64,000 nt of DNA from Lepidonotus clava. Taxonomy: Eukaryota > Annelida > Polychaeta > Phyllodocida > Polynoidae. Under the pieces are notes generated by a model. It was not told the origin of the DNA and searched no databases. It worked only from the letters and a program-made list of their open reading frames with translations. Shown here piece by piece: positions 10,620 through 34,200 of this stretch (positions within the stretch are counted from its first letter, which is position 1; every line of letters begins with the position of its first letter). Made by a program: the position numbers and the translations under genes. Location: positions 37,816,295 to 37,880,294 of the forward strand of contig OW387150.1 of the NCBI GenBank assembly GCA_936440205.1, read 5' to 3'.

Positions 10620-13600
10620 TCAATCGGCCTCGACCGCCGCCTCCACAGGGTCGGGATGGTCCTGTACGCGGAGAGACGCAAAGAGCGCAACAACAAACAG
10701 GAACGAGATGCCAATGAGGGTCAGGGTGGACATCGTGTTGAAGTACTGCTTGTATGTGAACCGGCTATACCTAAATAGAACAGAAATTTGGATTTGTCAA
10801 ATACAGATTTCTCTGAATTTTTTGCTACTTTTATCCACACTTTTCACACAATCTCCATAATGCTTGTTATTCGATAGAGAAACAAATTTTGTGTAAACTC
10901 CATGCACACACAAAAAAGATAAAACACTGGAACATCTTTGGAACCATGGCAATCTTAAAATAACAAAAAAGAATTATCAATCATAATATTTTCATCTACT
11001 TTTCCCCCAATGATGTCAGAGACTTCTAGAGTATACATCCAACATCATAAAAAAAGTGTAAATTTTTGGTTGATAAAATGACCTTTTACAAATACTGTAT
11101 TATGTTTGTATTATAATGTTTTTTTCATTATTTGATTTTCAAATACATAGGAATTTAAATAATGAATTCAATGAAAAGCTACATACCAGATAAGGGCAAG
11201 GATGAGCCCGAATAGCGGCAGCATGAGGGTCCCCATGTCAAACTGAACCATGCCGTGCACCACGTCCTCCGTGTTCTGTCGTGACACGTGACTCACGAGG
11301 CAGTGGATCACGCTCTCATCGCTGATGTTGTACGAAGCCAGCGACTGACCATCCCGGGTCAATTCTCGCCCGTTGTAAATGAACCGGATCATCGTGTTTT
11401 CTCCCAACTCCGCCCCAAAGTGTGCTCTGTAATCAGGAAAATCTATATTTTAGTTTAATGTACTTTGGCAACTTCTGTAACCGTAAGTTGAAATACTGTC
11501 AATTATTTCATTTCTTTATATGTGTTTGCAAGAATTGTAAACAATGGATAAAATAAATGGAATATTTCTCAAATAACCATTCTGTTTACCTTTCATTAGT
11601 ATTTTTTGTCAAGGTCAAAAAATGTTTCGTTCATAGTCATCAAAATCTGCTTATTTGTGCGGAAGCCCATTTTCAAGCCCCACCCATACTTCTGGTATAA
11701 AAACATAACGCTACTCCTGATTATAAGCAGCGGCTTTTTAACAGGATTATACGATATTTAATTACATACCTTTTGAACTGGGCAACCGTCTCCTCAGGGC
11801 GAGCCTGCACCCATCTTTGTCGGTCATCGAGGTATTTAATCCGGATCCGGATATGTCCATCTAGCGGCTCAAACCCTTCAGACACAGGCTCTGTCGCAGG
11901 GCTCGGCTCGTTACCTGATCCTTGTTGAGAGTCCGCGGGTGAATCCTCGGTTTGTGGTTCGGGTCTGCTCTCCACGGTTGGTGTGGTTTCGATTGTGTCC
12001 TGTGTCAAACCGGTTTGAGGGGTTAGCCCTGATGTAGTGGAGTCATTACTTCGAGGGTTCGTGAAAAAAGCAAGGCGCCGTTGACGCAGCTCGCTTCCCT
12101 CGGGTGTACATGAAGACTGGCCTGTGGTCTCTGAAGAACACTCGCTCGGAGCGACCGGCGTATCACCATCCCCATCGGGGGAGCTCTCGCTTAAATTATC
12201 ATTTGACGAACCACTGAGGTGTACAAAGCTTTCCGACCCTGGGGTGGAGGCTGGAGTGGCAGCCTCCAGTGGGGAAGTGGCCGCGACTTGTTCCACGACC
12301 CCACCCACTGCACCCACATTCTCCGCTTTCCCTAGTCCAACTGGTGGTAGTGTGGGTGCTACGACCTCCTCGCCCGCCTGCACCTCGCCTTCCGCAGCGC
12401 CCGTACCACCATCGGCTGGCACAGATGCGCTCTCAGCAGAGGTTCCATTGGTGGAGCTTGTACTCGGCGTGTTGCTCCCAGAGCTACCTTCGACAGGTGT
12501 CGTGGCCCGTCTCCCACGCAGACGGGCTATGAACTGCTGGATAACAAAGGAAGGCAAATGTTGATTAAATCTAAATATGATAAAGTAAATGGTGGAGTAT
12601 AGGTTACCTACTGTTTATTTATAGATGCCACTATGCCGGAATACTCGTTGGAATTCTACCCCCCACTTCACGGTTGCCGTCAGAGGATGTAGGACCTTTC
12701 GTTTTCACCAAAATAACAGAAATGTGTTTAAGATATAGAGAAATTCATCCAGGATTTTCAAAAATGACCCCCTAAGGAAGAGGCAAATGGGGCTTTTGAT
12801 ACTTGAAATCTTTTTCTAGGATGAACCCTGCTTATAGAGTTTGAATTTAAGCAGAGAGCCTCAGGGTCTGATTATCAAATCCAGGAGCTAACTTGTACGT
12901 ATTCTTAGCTTAAATTATATGGTGTATACATTTAGTTAACCTTTTAAAATGCACGAGAAATGGCTTGGAGATCAGTGAGGATTTAATGCTACCAGGTGAT
13001 ACTCATATCAGATATGAGGCATCAGTTTCCATGGTGACAAGGAACCATTCTGATCGGCTCGTGTGTAAGATAAGAAATAATGAGAACAATATTTTTGTAT
13101 ATGAGTACAAATATTTCCGTTGAATAAAACAAGAACTCAAAAAAATAATGTTAAATTGATAAAATGATAGAATGTATCTCTATGTGGCATAATTTGTAAG
13201 TTCTTCTTTGGACAAAGGCACAAGCAAAGAAAGAATACAGGCTCTAATACAGCACTCGACAAACCAGGTGCCTTTGTTTGTATGTCAAAAGAGAGGGGTC
13301 GGCGCCTTCTCGTAAAAATTTAGGGGCGGACTCTCTTGGTTCAAGAATTTACATTAAAAAAGTTGATATTTGCCCAAAAATAGAGAGGTGCGCCGCTGAG
13401 AACGTGGATTTATATTCATTAACTCCTTCTAAGTTCAATTTAATAATGATTTCTATGAATTTTAAACTAACTAAAGGTTATTGGTTGCAAACTACATTTT
13501 GAAAGGTAAGTGACTGTCGAGTGCTGGACTAGGTTTTCACAACATCGAACATCCCACAAACCTGAAATGTTCGCCCGTCAAGGACGATGACGCTTACAAA

Positions 13601-13717
13601 GGGTCGGTCGGCGACACCAGTCGACACCCAGGCCAGGGTGAGTACGACGAGCAGCACGAGGAGCCCGACGAACACCGTCACCTCGTCCCCCACGCCCTCG
13701 ATTAGCGTCTGCGACAT
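10620..13717 (-). CDS. TMUB: Transmembrane and ubiquitin-like domain protein (TMUB1/TMUB2 type)
   Basis: Four coding exons join in frame: 13717-13562, 12536-11770, 11426-11187 and 10770-10620, giving 437 residues. The N-terminus MSQTLIEGVGDEVTVFVGLL closely matches the vertebrate TMUB1 start and leads into a first membrane helix (about residues 13-33). A long Ser/Thr/Pro/Glu-rich linker follows, then a ubiquitin-like domain at about 281-347 (IRIRIKYLDDRQRW, then MIRFIYNGRELTRDGQSLAS), then two C-terminal membrane helices (MLPLFGLILALIW and LTLIGISFLFVVALFASL). TMUB proteins sit in the ER membrane and are linked to ERAD and other ubiquitin-dependent traffic. The linker is much longer than in human TMUB1, so the protein is nearly twice its length. 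TMUB1 and TMUB2 cannot be separated here. An ATG 30 nt upstream of 13717 is only a GTG-type frame extension with no family support, so I chose the TLIEG start. Confidence 0.9.
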
Positions 13718-14346
13718 CCTGCCCCTGCGAGGCTCAGCGCCCCTCACTCAAACCTGCACGGATAAGCAAACATACATGGCTGAAAATTACAAATTGAACA
13801 GTGTTGGAAACTAAGGGTTTGGACTATTGGCCAATAGGGCCTAAGATACTGTCGGCCCTGGTGACTTTTTGCTGGCCCTGATTTCTCTGTGTTTGTGCAA
13901 TTTTCTCATAAACAGCAGGGCAAATGGGAAAAATATGAATAAAAAATGGCAAAAATTCCCTGTCGGCCATCAGCTTTGTGGTTGATTATATTTTGTTAGA
14001 ATAATCTACATGTATTAATTATTATTTATTTAGTTTTGGTCCTTGGGTTCACGATAGAAAGCCTTCCTAACCTAGTCAACATGTACCTGGAGGATAATCT
14101 CATATTAATTGGCATATTTTCACCAGAAATTTCCCCTTGTGGATATATAAAGATTGACTCTATCAGGGGTTTTCCTTAACAATTCTTCCTAAGAGTCCAA
14201 CAGGCTAGGACTCCTGTTTTTGCACTAGCCCAAATAAAAGATCCAGTGGTCCATATTAAGTTAATATTTGGAATTTTAAAGATTTTCGCTGGTCCATCGG
14301 GCTAGTTGCTAACAAATTACACTAGCCCGACAGGGTTTTTACTAGT

Positions 14347-14566
14347 ACCGTAAAACCCCTAATTTAAGCCGTGATTTAAATAAGGGTTAGTTTAAAAAAT
14401 TAGATCCAATAAGGCCTCAACTTTAAGAGTGCGGCTTAAATTAGGGTTTTACACAACCCTGAATACAATGGAATCTATGAAAAATGTCATGGAAAATTGG
14501 CCAAAGGAAAACTAATGTCAGGGTGCGGCTTAAATTAGGGTTCGGCTTAAATTAGGGGTTTTATGG
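14347..14566. mobile_element. MITE with TIR ACCGTAAAACCCCTAATTTA
   Basis: Left end ACCGTAAAACCCCTAATTTA plus AGCCG; right end CGGCTTAAATTAGGGGTTTT plus ATGGT. The right end carries extra inner copies of CGGCTTAAATTAGGG. A lone end of the same family is at 43604-43635 (GTGCGGCTTAAATTAGGAGT then GTTACGGT). No ORF. Confidence 0.72.
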
Positions 14567-15353
14567 TTCATGGTACTAGTAACTCTATGCTAAGGAAATT
14601 CCTAGGTCTATCTATAAAAATGTATGCTTTTACGCTAAATATCTATCCCTAGTGCCAATCACTACTTTTAATTAATTATCGCACGCCTTGGATTATTGCA
14701 GTGAACTGTGATTGGGGATAAGTGGTGGGTGGTGAGCGCGTACCTGACCGACCGACACCGGGCGACCTTCAGTAATCAGGAGGTTGGGGTCCTACTGTCA
14801 TCAAGGTCAAACCCTACATCGTAATAGGGTTCTGGGGTAATACTAATAGAGTTATCGGATTATAGCTACCGTAAAACCACAAAATACCACAGGGTTCTCC
14901 CCAGAAAAAAAAGTCACAGTCTGGCGCACTTTGCAGGGGAGTATTTTGTAATAAGTTCACACCTAATGTAGTCTACATTGAATTGGATATTAGAAAGTTA
15001 TATGTCATCCTCGTCTTTAAGTACTATAAGGAATTTAAAGAAACCCTAACCTACGTTGATTGACATGACTTTCAGTAAGCTTTTGAATATGTATTGGCTA
15101 AATACGACATTTTCCACATCACACGGTGAATTACTGGGCGCTACAAGTCACAAGTCATCCTACTTAGCATTGGCGCCTATGGAGAAAATGGAATTTTCGC
15201 AATTATGCGGGAAATTGACATATTAGGAAAATTTGAAGGCTTGTATGAGATGCCTGGGATACATTCCAAACTTCTTCTCGCTTACTGTATGAAGATTGGA
15301 CCTATATCTCAAAAGTTATCGCGAAATAACCTGTTTCCCCCCATAAGTGACGG

Positions 15354-15858
15354 CCGGTGTGCCGTGAAAAACGGTCCACCCGTGAAAATCTGTCCCCCCC
15401 GGTTCTGAACATGCTCAGTGGAGGGGTGGGGGACAGATTTTCACAGGGGGACCAAGGCCATGAGAATGTGTCCCCCCCTCATATTTATCACTTTATTGAT
15501 CTATTTATGTTATTCTTTTTATTGGATGATATTTGATATCGAACCTAATTAATCAATTTTATATCTAGATGGAGAATTTGACCTTTATTTTATCCATAGA
15601 CTAGGAATAGGGACGAGTTAGGGTTAGTGTTGAATCCTAGAGATGGTTTAGAAGAGAGGGATGATATATTTAGCTTTTATTTTTTTATCTAAATTATGTT
15701 TTTCATCAGTATCTATCAGATGTAATACAATTTATTGTTTAAAACTATCTATATTAATTGTTTTATAGGGGGGGACACTTTTTCATGGGCTCATCCCCAT
15801 GACAAAGTGTCCCGGGGGACAGTTTCTCACGGGGGTACAGATTTTCACAGAACACCGG
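15354..15858. mobile_element. Probable MITE with imperfect TIR CCGGTGTKCYGTGAAAA
   Basis: Left end CCGGTGTGCCGTGAAAA and right end, complemented, CCGGTGTTCTGTGAAAA. The inside repeats ACAGATTTTCACRGG and GTCCCCCC motifs near both ends. No protein and no clear target duplication. Confidence 0.55.
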
Positions 15859-16492
15859 AACCCCTACACATCCTGTTGAGACTAGGATCGAGGCATTGTT
15901 GCAAAAATTTGAAATAAAAAGGTCTGGGCATCAGTGTTAACAAAAATAAGTAATGTTTCTATGTGTAGAGTTGTCTGATAAAGTGGTACAGACAGAGAAC
16001 TAAGAGATACAAACCTTCCTTGACACAGCATTTGTTATTTGAAGTGAAGAGTTTAATTTGGAACTGAATTTGATAAAGATATTATCATCCTAGAAAAACA
16101 GGACAAGAACCAAAAGGGTCGTGCCGTCAAGCAGAACAAATGCTGAAAGTTTCATAGATTTTTGATTTACACAAGCTGTGAAACTAGGCTAGTTAGATAG
16201 GTGCGAATTTCACAGTTTTTAAAAGTGTTGGTCACACTTCTCTATGCCAGACTATGGACGTGAAGTGACAGAATAATGCGCGAATCTATGGGAGTGGCCC
16301 AGAGGGAGTTATTTTAAGTTTAATGTTTAAAATGATAAATTTAACCAAACTATTTCAGTGGGAAATAAAGCTTGGTAAAGCAGTGCTAGAGTTCTAGAGC
16401 TAGGGGGAAGTGTAGCTCTGTGGATCCTTTCTATCACGGCAAGCAGCGTACGTCTCATACCTCGGTACAGTCGATCATTTGGCAGTAGAGGG

Positions 16493-16563
16493 TACACTAG
16501 TACCTCGGCCAACTCCGCTAAGCTATGTAGCCCTGAGCGGAGTTGGCGCTGGCGTCTAGTGTA
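16493..16563. mobile_element. 71-bp hairpin MITE with 9-bp target duplication
   Basis: The 71 bp start TACACTAGTACCTCGGCC and end GCTGGCGTCTAGTGTA; the halves are near-complementary around GCTATGTAGC. Both sides are flanked by AGTAGAGGG (16484-16492 and 16564-16572). The ends match the larger element at 17070-17686. A 9-bp duplication is typical of Mutator-like (MULE) elements. Confidence 0.85.
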
Positions 16564-17069
16564 AGTAGAGGGAAGTTAAATCTGACGAAACTCGTAGCTG
16601 TGTAAGCCTCAGTTTTAAGAACTGGGCTATGGGTCACCCCATACTAAAAACTATCAAATGCCACTTCTGGCCACTTCAAGTGTCTATAACTCACAAATAA
16701 AAATAAGCCAGGGTCAATGCTCATTATTAACTAAACCTCATGTATGTTTGCAAATGTCCTACCTACTTCTTAAAACTCCCAAAGTGTCATAAATATCCAA
16801 TGTGGGTGGGTAAAGTCCAGTGTATCCAAAAATTTGGCTTAACCTCCATTTTGTCTTTGGCTATTGATTCACTGAGCATGCCCAAGACCCAGGTCATGTG
16901 ATCAAAGCCCTGTAGCTGGTTCTTGGCTGGACACTGCATGGTCCACTGAATTGTCCAGTGACCTGTGACACCAGTGACCAGCTGAAAAACAAACATGGCT
17001 GCACAAAGCTGGGAATGAAAATTTTGCAATCTAATTTTGCCCTACAACTCATTTATGGAGCATTACTAC

Positions 17070-17686
17070 TACACTAGTACCTGTGCCAACTCTGCAAACT
17101 ACATAGACACTAGAACAGCCTACGGCCGCCATCTTGAATTTTTCGTAACTTTTGAAAGTTTGTTTACATTTGGGGTTTGAACACTCTCAGAGCTCATATT
17201 TCTTAACCCCTTTACGAGGTTAATGCTTATTATATAAATATGGAATAAAACAAAATTCAGAATTTATCATGTTACAGATATTCATTGATTTGGCATGAAA
17301 CTTTTGGATGAGACCGGAAGTGCAAGACTAGGGTCAAGGACGCATTGGTATCCACAGTTACGACGTTCTGCAGTGAGATCGACCTCCGCATGCGTCTGAA
17401 AGGAGAGCGTCGTGTTGCAGAGTGGTAGGCGCGGAAGAGGCTACAATTTTTTTTCTATGTTTTCTTGAATAACTTTATGTTACCTGCCTGCCTAACATCT
17501 TAGGTCACCCACAGTAGTTGATTAAATAATATATTGTTGTCCTACATCGTCATGATGTACATTTTACTTCTGTGTATGTGGCATGAACTCAACAAATTGT
17601 TCGAGGGCCGCACGGTCCGCCATTACGGGATTACGCTGTTCTAGTGCTTATGTAGCCTGGCGGAGTTGGCACGAGGTACTAGTGTA
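17070..17686. mobile_element. 617-bp non-autonomous Mutator-like element
   Basis: Inverted ends of about 50 bp, starting TACACTAGTACCTGTGCCAA and ending AGGTACTAGTGTA, flanked by perfect 9-bp duplications CATTACTAC (17061-17069 and 17687-17695). No transposase frame, so it would depend on an element elsewhere. MULE assignment rests on the TIR length and 9-bp duplication. Confidence 0.85.
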
Positions 17687-18401
17687 CATTACTACGTGCA
17701 ATGGATAAACTACAACGCATTTAGGGATATGTAAGTACATGTATACAGTCATAAAGTAAGGCCAGACCCCCTCTATTTTGTGTATGCAATGATTTGAAAC
17801 TTAAATGGTAGGAGTGATTTAGAACTCTATACACAGTCTGTTAAGCTGTGCTAGAGTTCTAGAGCTAACGAAACTCGTAGTCGTAAGGCTGGCCGCTCGG
17901 CCTCGGGTGGGGTGAAACTCAAGGCATTTCTGCTTAGTTCTCAGCCGTCATACAACCTTGACATTCGAAACTTTGCAAATTTATAGAGAAGTACATGAGT
18001 AATATCGAAACCATATAATTACCTCAAGGTAAACCTCTTGGTAGCTTTTAAACGCATACAAATGTTGTCGGATTCCGAAAAGCGTACGTCAAGTTCATCG
18101 CCATTACGGGTGTCACGTGAAATGTTTTCCCAGTAAACTAAGTGTGTTATCAACCCAAAAAGTAAATCAAATACAGTCAAACTAAGGCACATATACTGAA
18201 ACTTTAATATCATTTATTATTTCACAATATTTATGTATGATATTTTACATTTTTCCCAAGAATAACCCAAAATATTATAAGTTATATGTGTGTAAACTAT
18301 CCCGCTACACCGACTCTAAGAAAGTAAACAAACAAGTGCGCGCTGAGGGCGAGGGAAGCTTTCAAAGTTCACATTTTGTCTAAAATATCAAACTGTCAGT
18401 C

Positions 18402-29722
<11,321 letters not shown>

Positions 29723-31251
29723 TTTATTGATTATTCTCAGTTTAACTTTATGTATTTAATTCGTGAAGGATTCTCTAATAGTATTGTAGTATTTATTTGT
29801 TGATACTTCCAAGAGGGGTTTGGAGAGAAAATGTTATACTTCCAAGAGGGGTTTGGAGAGAAAAAGTTAACTATGATAGGATAGACTCCATTAAGGCATT
29901 TTTTATGTACACGTTCAAACATTTTTTGAGGGCTTCATCGAGTACAGTTATTTCTGCAATAGAATAATAAATAACAAGCATTGTTTAGGATAGTTTTACT
30001 TGGTGCATTGAAATAGAATTATTTTACATTTTTGGTTATATCATTGGTTAGCCATGTCCATGTAGGTGCCAAATATATTGGGGATGAATCCACAGATGTA
30101 TTATGCCATACTCAGTAGAGAAATCCTAATAACACGTAATAAATTTGTCAATAACAAAGACTCACTGACTTCACTTTCATCGCCTCATAAACTTTAGACA
30201 ACTTAAACATTGATATTTTCACGTCGTGCTATAGCAGGCCTTTCTTTAGCTCTGTGGTTTAAAAGAGATTGGCCAGGAGACTTGAATTCGATAGCGACAC
30301 ATATAAAGAAATGAGATTTTTCATATAAAGCAGTCTTGAACATTCCCAACACAAATTGGTCTCCGTCCTTTGCCTCTCTGTTCTGTATTTATGCACGTTG
30401 ATATTGCATTCAGATTTTTTTTAAGCTTTGATATCTTGATCTTTCAGCATTATTTTGTTGCTTGATTTACAGGGTTGTGAGCCAATCAAAATACTTCCAG
30501 ACTTTAGCATTTTTTTGTGGGAAATGGGCTGTTTCATTATTCAATGTTTTGAGAAATTAAGATTTTATCAACAAAATAACCTTACTTCACTTGATTTAAT
30601 TTTGGGGGTTAAATTGTAAACATTTTGTAAAAATATTCAACAACAAATTACAATTTTCTTATGAAGTGGTGTGGGCTTATTGGGCTTAAGGGGAGCCCAA
30701 AGCAATGCAAGGTCAAAGTTTCACAAATTTTATTAACTATTGAAATATATTGTATGGCCATAACTTAAGTCCTTAGTAAAACACGGACTATGAAAGGCTA
30801 CTGAATCTTCATGAAACACATTCAAACTTTCCCCTGTTAAATTTTGGTGACCCACCAAAATAGGTTTGTTTACAAACATTGCCATATATAAGTAGAAATG
30901 TCATGCATTTTCTGGAATTCAAGTGAATGTACTTTTCATAGTTCATACTTTACCAATTACTAAAGTTAGACTCATGGAATGCATTACAAGTTATTTCAGA
31001 TTGCAAAATTTTGTTAAATTTTACAGAACATTGCTTTGGGCTCCCTTTAATTCGTAAAGGTGTTCTTTGCTAGGGAAGTGCCAACAAAATATACCCTCTA
31101 AAAGGTTGAACAAAATCTAAGTGCGTTCAGTCCAGATTGCGCTCCCTGATTGCGCTCCGCCCCGTGCCGCCCCCTGGTGAAAAGCGCGGGAACCTCCCCT
31201 GGCGGCGACTCCCCGAACTACACCCCCCACTTCCGGCCCAGTGTTTACAAG
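29723..31251. other. Intergenic RNF32-KLHL18, no gene seen
   Basis: AT-rich unique sequence with a 33-bp tandem duplication at 29803-29870 (ATACTTCCAAGAGGGGTTTG unit). 31130-31251 is GC-rich and directly precedes the KLHL18 ATG, so it is the probable promoter and 5' UTR. Confidence 0.55.
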
Positions 31252-34200
31252 ATGTCGGACGATGTGGTCGTCTTTCAGAAGGCCGACCTGCCTCTGTCCG
31301 CCTTCCCGGCCATGGAGGAGATCAGGAGACAGGGAAAACTCTGTGATGTTACTCTGAGGGTGAGTGTGAGGGCGGGGAGGGCGGGGTTTGGTCGTGTGGG
31401 GGGTGAGGGTGGAGTTAGTCCCTCTCCAGATGTGTCTCTGTCCTCTGTCCTGTCTTCCTCAGTTCCTGGCCGGAGGCTGGGCCTGGGAGTGGGACAGTCA
31501 ACGGTTAAACAGACCAAATTTCTGTAAGGGAAACACAATTTCAAGTTCAGGTTTATTGATGTACATGCACATGCCCATAGGGATCATTTACTGCCACTAA
31601 GAATCTATTCAATATCCTTGAATTAACTTGCATGAAGCGCTTTGAAGTTTGAAGCTCTGTGAGTCTGTCATGTTGACTGACATTTAAACTTTTTCTTTTT
31701 AAAGGGAATAGATCTAGATCTAGGTAATTTCAAGATTAGATTGAGGGTCTCCTAAGCTATACGTATATAAAGGGTGAATTAGGGAGGTGATTGTCCTAAG
31801 TTAGCTGTCCATAAATGACATCAAACATGCTATTTTGATCATTTCACAGTACCCCCCCCCCCCCCCACCCCCCTTGCCATAGCTTACATTACAACCCTTC
31901 CTCAATAAATCATAGACATACATAACATAGATAGGAAACTTGTGTTGTTTCTAGATTTTCCTTGTCTCGGATAGCTCTCCAGGTATAGCCAAGAGTAAAG
32001 GTTTTTTCACACCTGCTTGGAGAGTGTGAGGTGTGAGACTGCAGTTTCACACCTTTTTTGGCCTAGTACCCAAATGATTGAACTATTGTTAATGTTTGAT
32101 TTAAGACTGCGTAAGATCAGTTTATATCCGAGTCTTCGTAAGTTGCTTTCCAGAATGTCTGAGTAATTCAGACCGCGTTTAAAGTCTGTCCATTCACTTC
32201 CCAATAGTTCAAAAGAAATGAACGATGAGGGAGCTTCTTAATATGAAAGGGTTTTATTCAATAAACATCTCATCCCGAGTCAAAGCCACCATGTATAAGT
32301 CTTCATCAGTCCACCTCCCATCTCCTATCAGCAATCAACCACATTTAGAACACGAGTTGCTCCAACGCCTTCTAGACCATTCTAGCATTTAGCTCTAACA
32401 CAATCCTATGTCCGAGGTAGTGGATATTGGTAAACTCCAGTCTGTTACATGGAGTCGATGTACTTACTCCAGGTATAACTCCTTGGTGAAACATGTTTCT
32501 TCTAACCAACTAACTCACTAACTGCTCGCTCCCTACCTTGCAGCGCCTTTTATACTGGTTAACAGGTGGCGCTAGGAGCGTAAGATATTTCTCCTAGAGG
32601 TAGACTAGAAGTAGACTTGCTAAGCCTGATCTTAGTTGGATTATATATTATGACAATGTATTAAAAGTACTAAGCCATTAGTACATGATCTTCAAAATTT
32701 ATATCACTACAATGAAAATGTACTCAATAGGAATGAATAGAAAACAAAATTCTGGTTAAGAAGATACCAAAAATAACATAATTATGTCAATTAGAAATAA
32801 AGATATTGACTTATGAAAATTGAAAAAAAATAGAGAAAAATTAGAAATTTGTCAAAGTTTAAGAGTTAATTTTAGGCAAATCACAAGTTGGATATCCAAT
32901 TAAGCTTTTATACTACCATGGGTAGTTACACTCTATGTGAAATAATTGGTTTTATATGTAGGAAAAATTTTTAAACGGCCAAAATCTGACTTTGAAGAAA
33001 TGTCAGAATTAAATTGTTTCACCAGTCAGTCCAGGCAGTGTTTCCACTCTATCTTATGTATCTCTATGAATAAATTCAGTAAATTTAGTCATTTGAAATT
33101 GTCAAAGTTTGAGAGGATAGGTCAGGGACACATTTGATCCCTAATGGCTTCAATACAGGGGCCGTCCATAAATGACGTCATGCTATTTTTGACCATTTTT
33201 GACCCCCCCCCTCCCCCCCTTCGTCATGCTTTTACTATAGGAATGTATAGGGGACTGGACCCCCCCCCCCTCCCCCTCCCCGGCGCATGACGTCATTTAT
33301 GGACGGCCCCTACAAACATGATTTATTGGAGAAAATTAATTTCGTGAAATAATTTTGTATTCTCAAAGAAATAAAAGCATAACAGCCCGTTTTTGATTGA
33401 GTTACATCATTTATACACAAGCCCTTTTTGTTGACTGCTATGCCTGCTTTCCCAGGTGGGTGACAACAAGTTCAGCGCTCACCGCATTGTGCTCGCGGCA
33501 AGCATCCCCTACTTCCACGCGATGTTCACCCACGACATGGTGGAGGCCAAGCAGAACGAGATCAGCATGCAGGGCATCGACCCGGGGTGAGTAGAGTCAC
33601 ACATTAACTAAAGACATAAAGGTTTAAGATAATAGTTGTCCATTAACTTATAATGTGTTATGCGGGGGTTGGGGTGGTCTAGTGGTTAGCATGTTGGCAT
33701 TGCACGTGGCTGGCCCGGGTTCGATCCTGAGTGCTGCCTGTTAGATCACCTTACCTTGCTGTCATTCTCACCCCGATAGATGCGATCATACAACTATGGA
33801 CAGTCAAAAATCAGAGTTGGTCTCGATAGAGCTGAAAAATTGCTGAGTAGACCTTAGACTCCAACACATGATCGTCATCATATAATGTGTTTCATGTAAT
33901 TAATGAGTGACAATATTAAGACTTATCTCAGAAGTCTGTGAGGTGTACGTCAAACTCTCACGAGGTCTACATCGGTAGGCCTTAGTAAGCATAACACTAT
34001 TGATTATGAATAATGATTTACATGTATCACATATTCCCTCTACATTTCAGCATTCTGGCAGCCGTGGTAGACCTAAGTAACCAATAGGCTGTTTCTGGTT
34101 TTAGATCCTGTTTAAGTACATTTCAGCGCTGTCAAGGCCTTTGTGAACTTTGCATATAACGGCCTGGTCTAATTCGACACAACCAATATGCAGTCTATCC

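Larger units (their letters stand above)
13718..18401. other. Intergenic between divergent TMUB and RNF32; MITEs only
   Basis: No exon with protein similarity was found. The stretch holds four DNA elements listed separately, plus unique AT-rich DNA. 18300-18400 is relatively CpG-rich (GTGCGCGCTGAGGGCGAGG) and is the likely RNF32 promoter side. No TATA box is evident. Confidence 0.55.

Noticed and set aside
12124-12564. 146-codon plus-strand frame opposite TMUB exon 2
   Set aside because: Antisense shadow of the Ser/Pro-rich linker.
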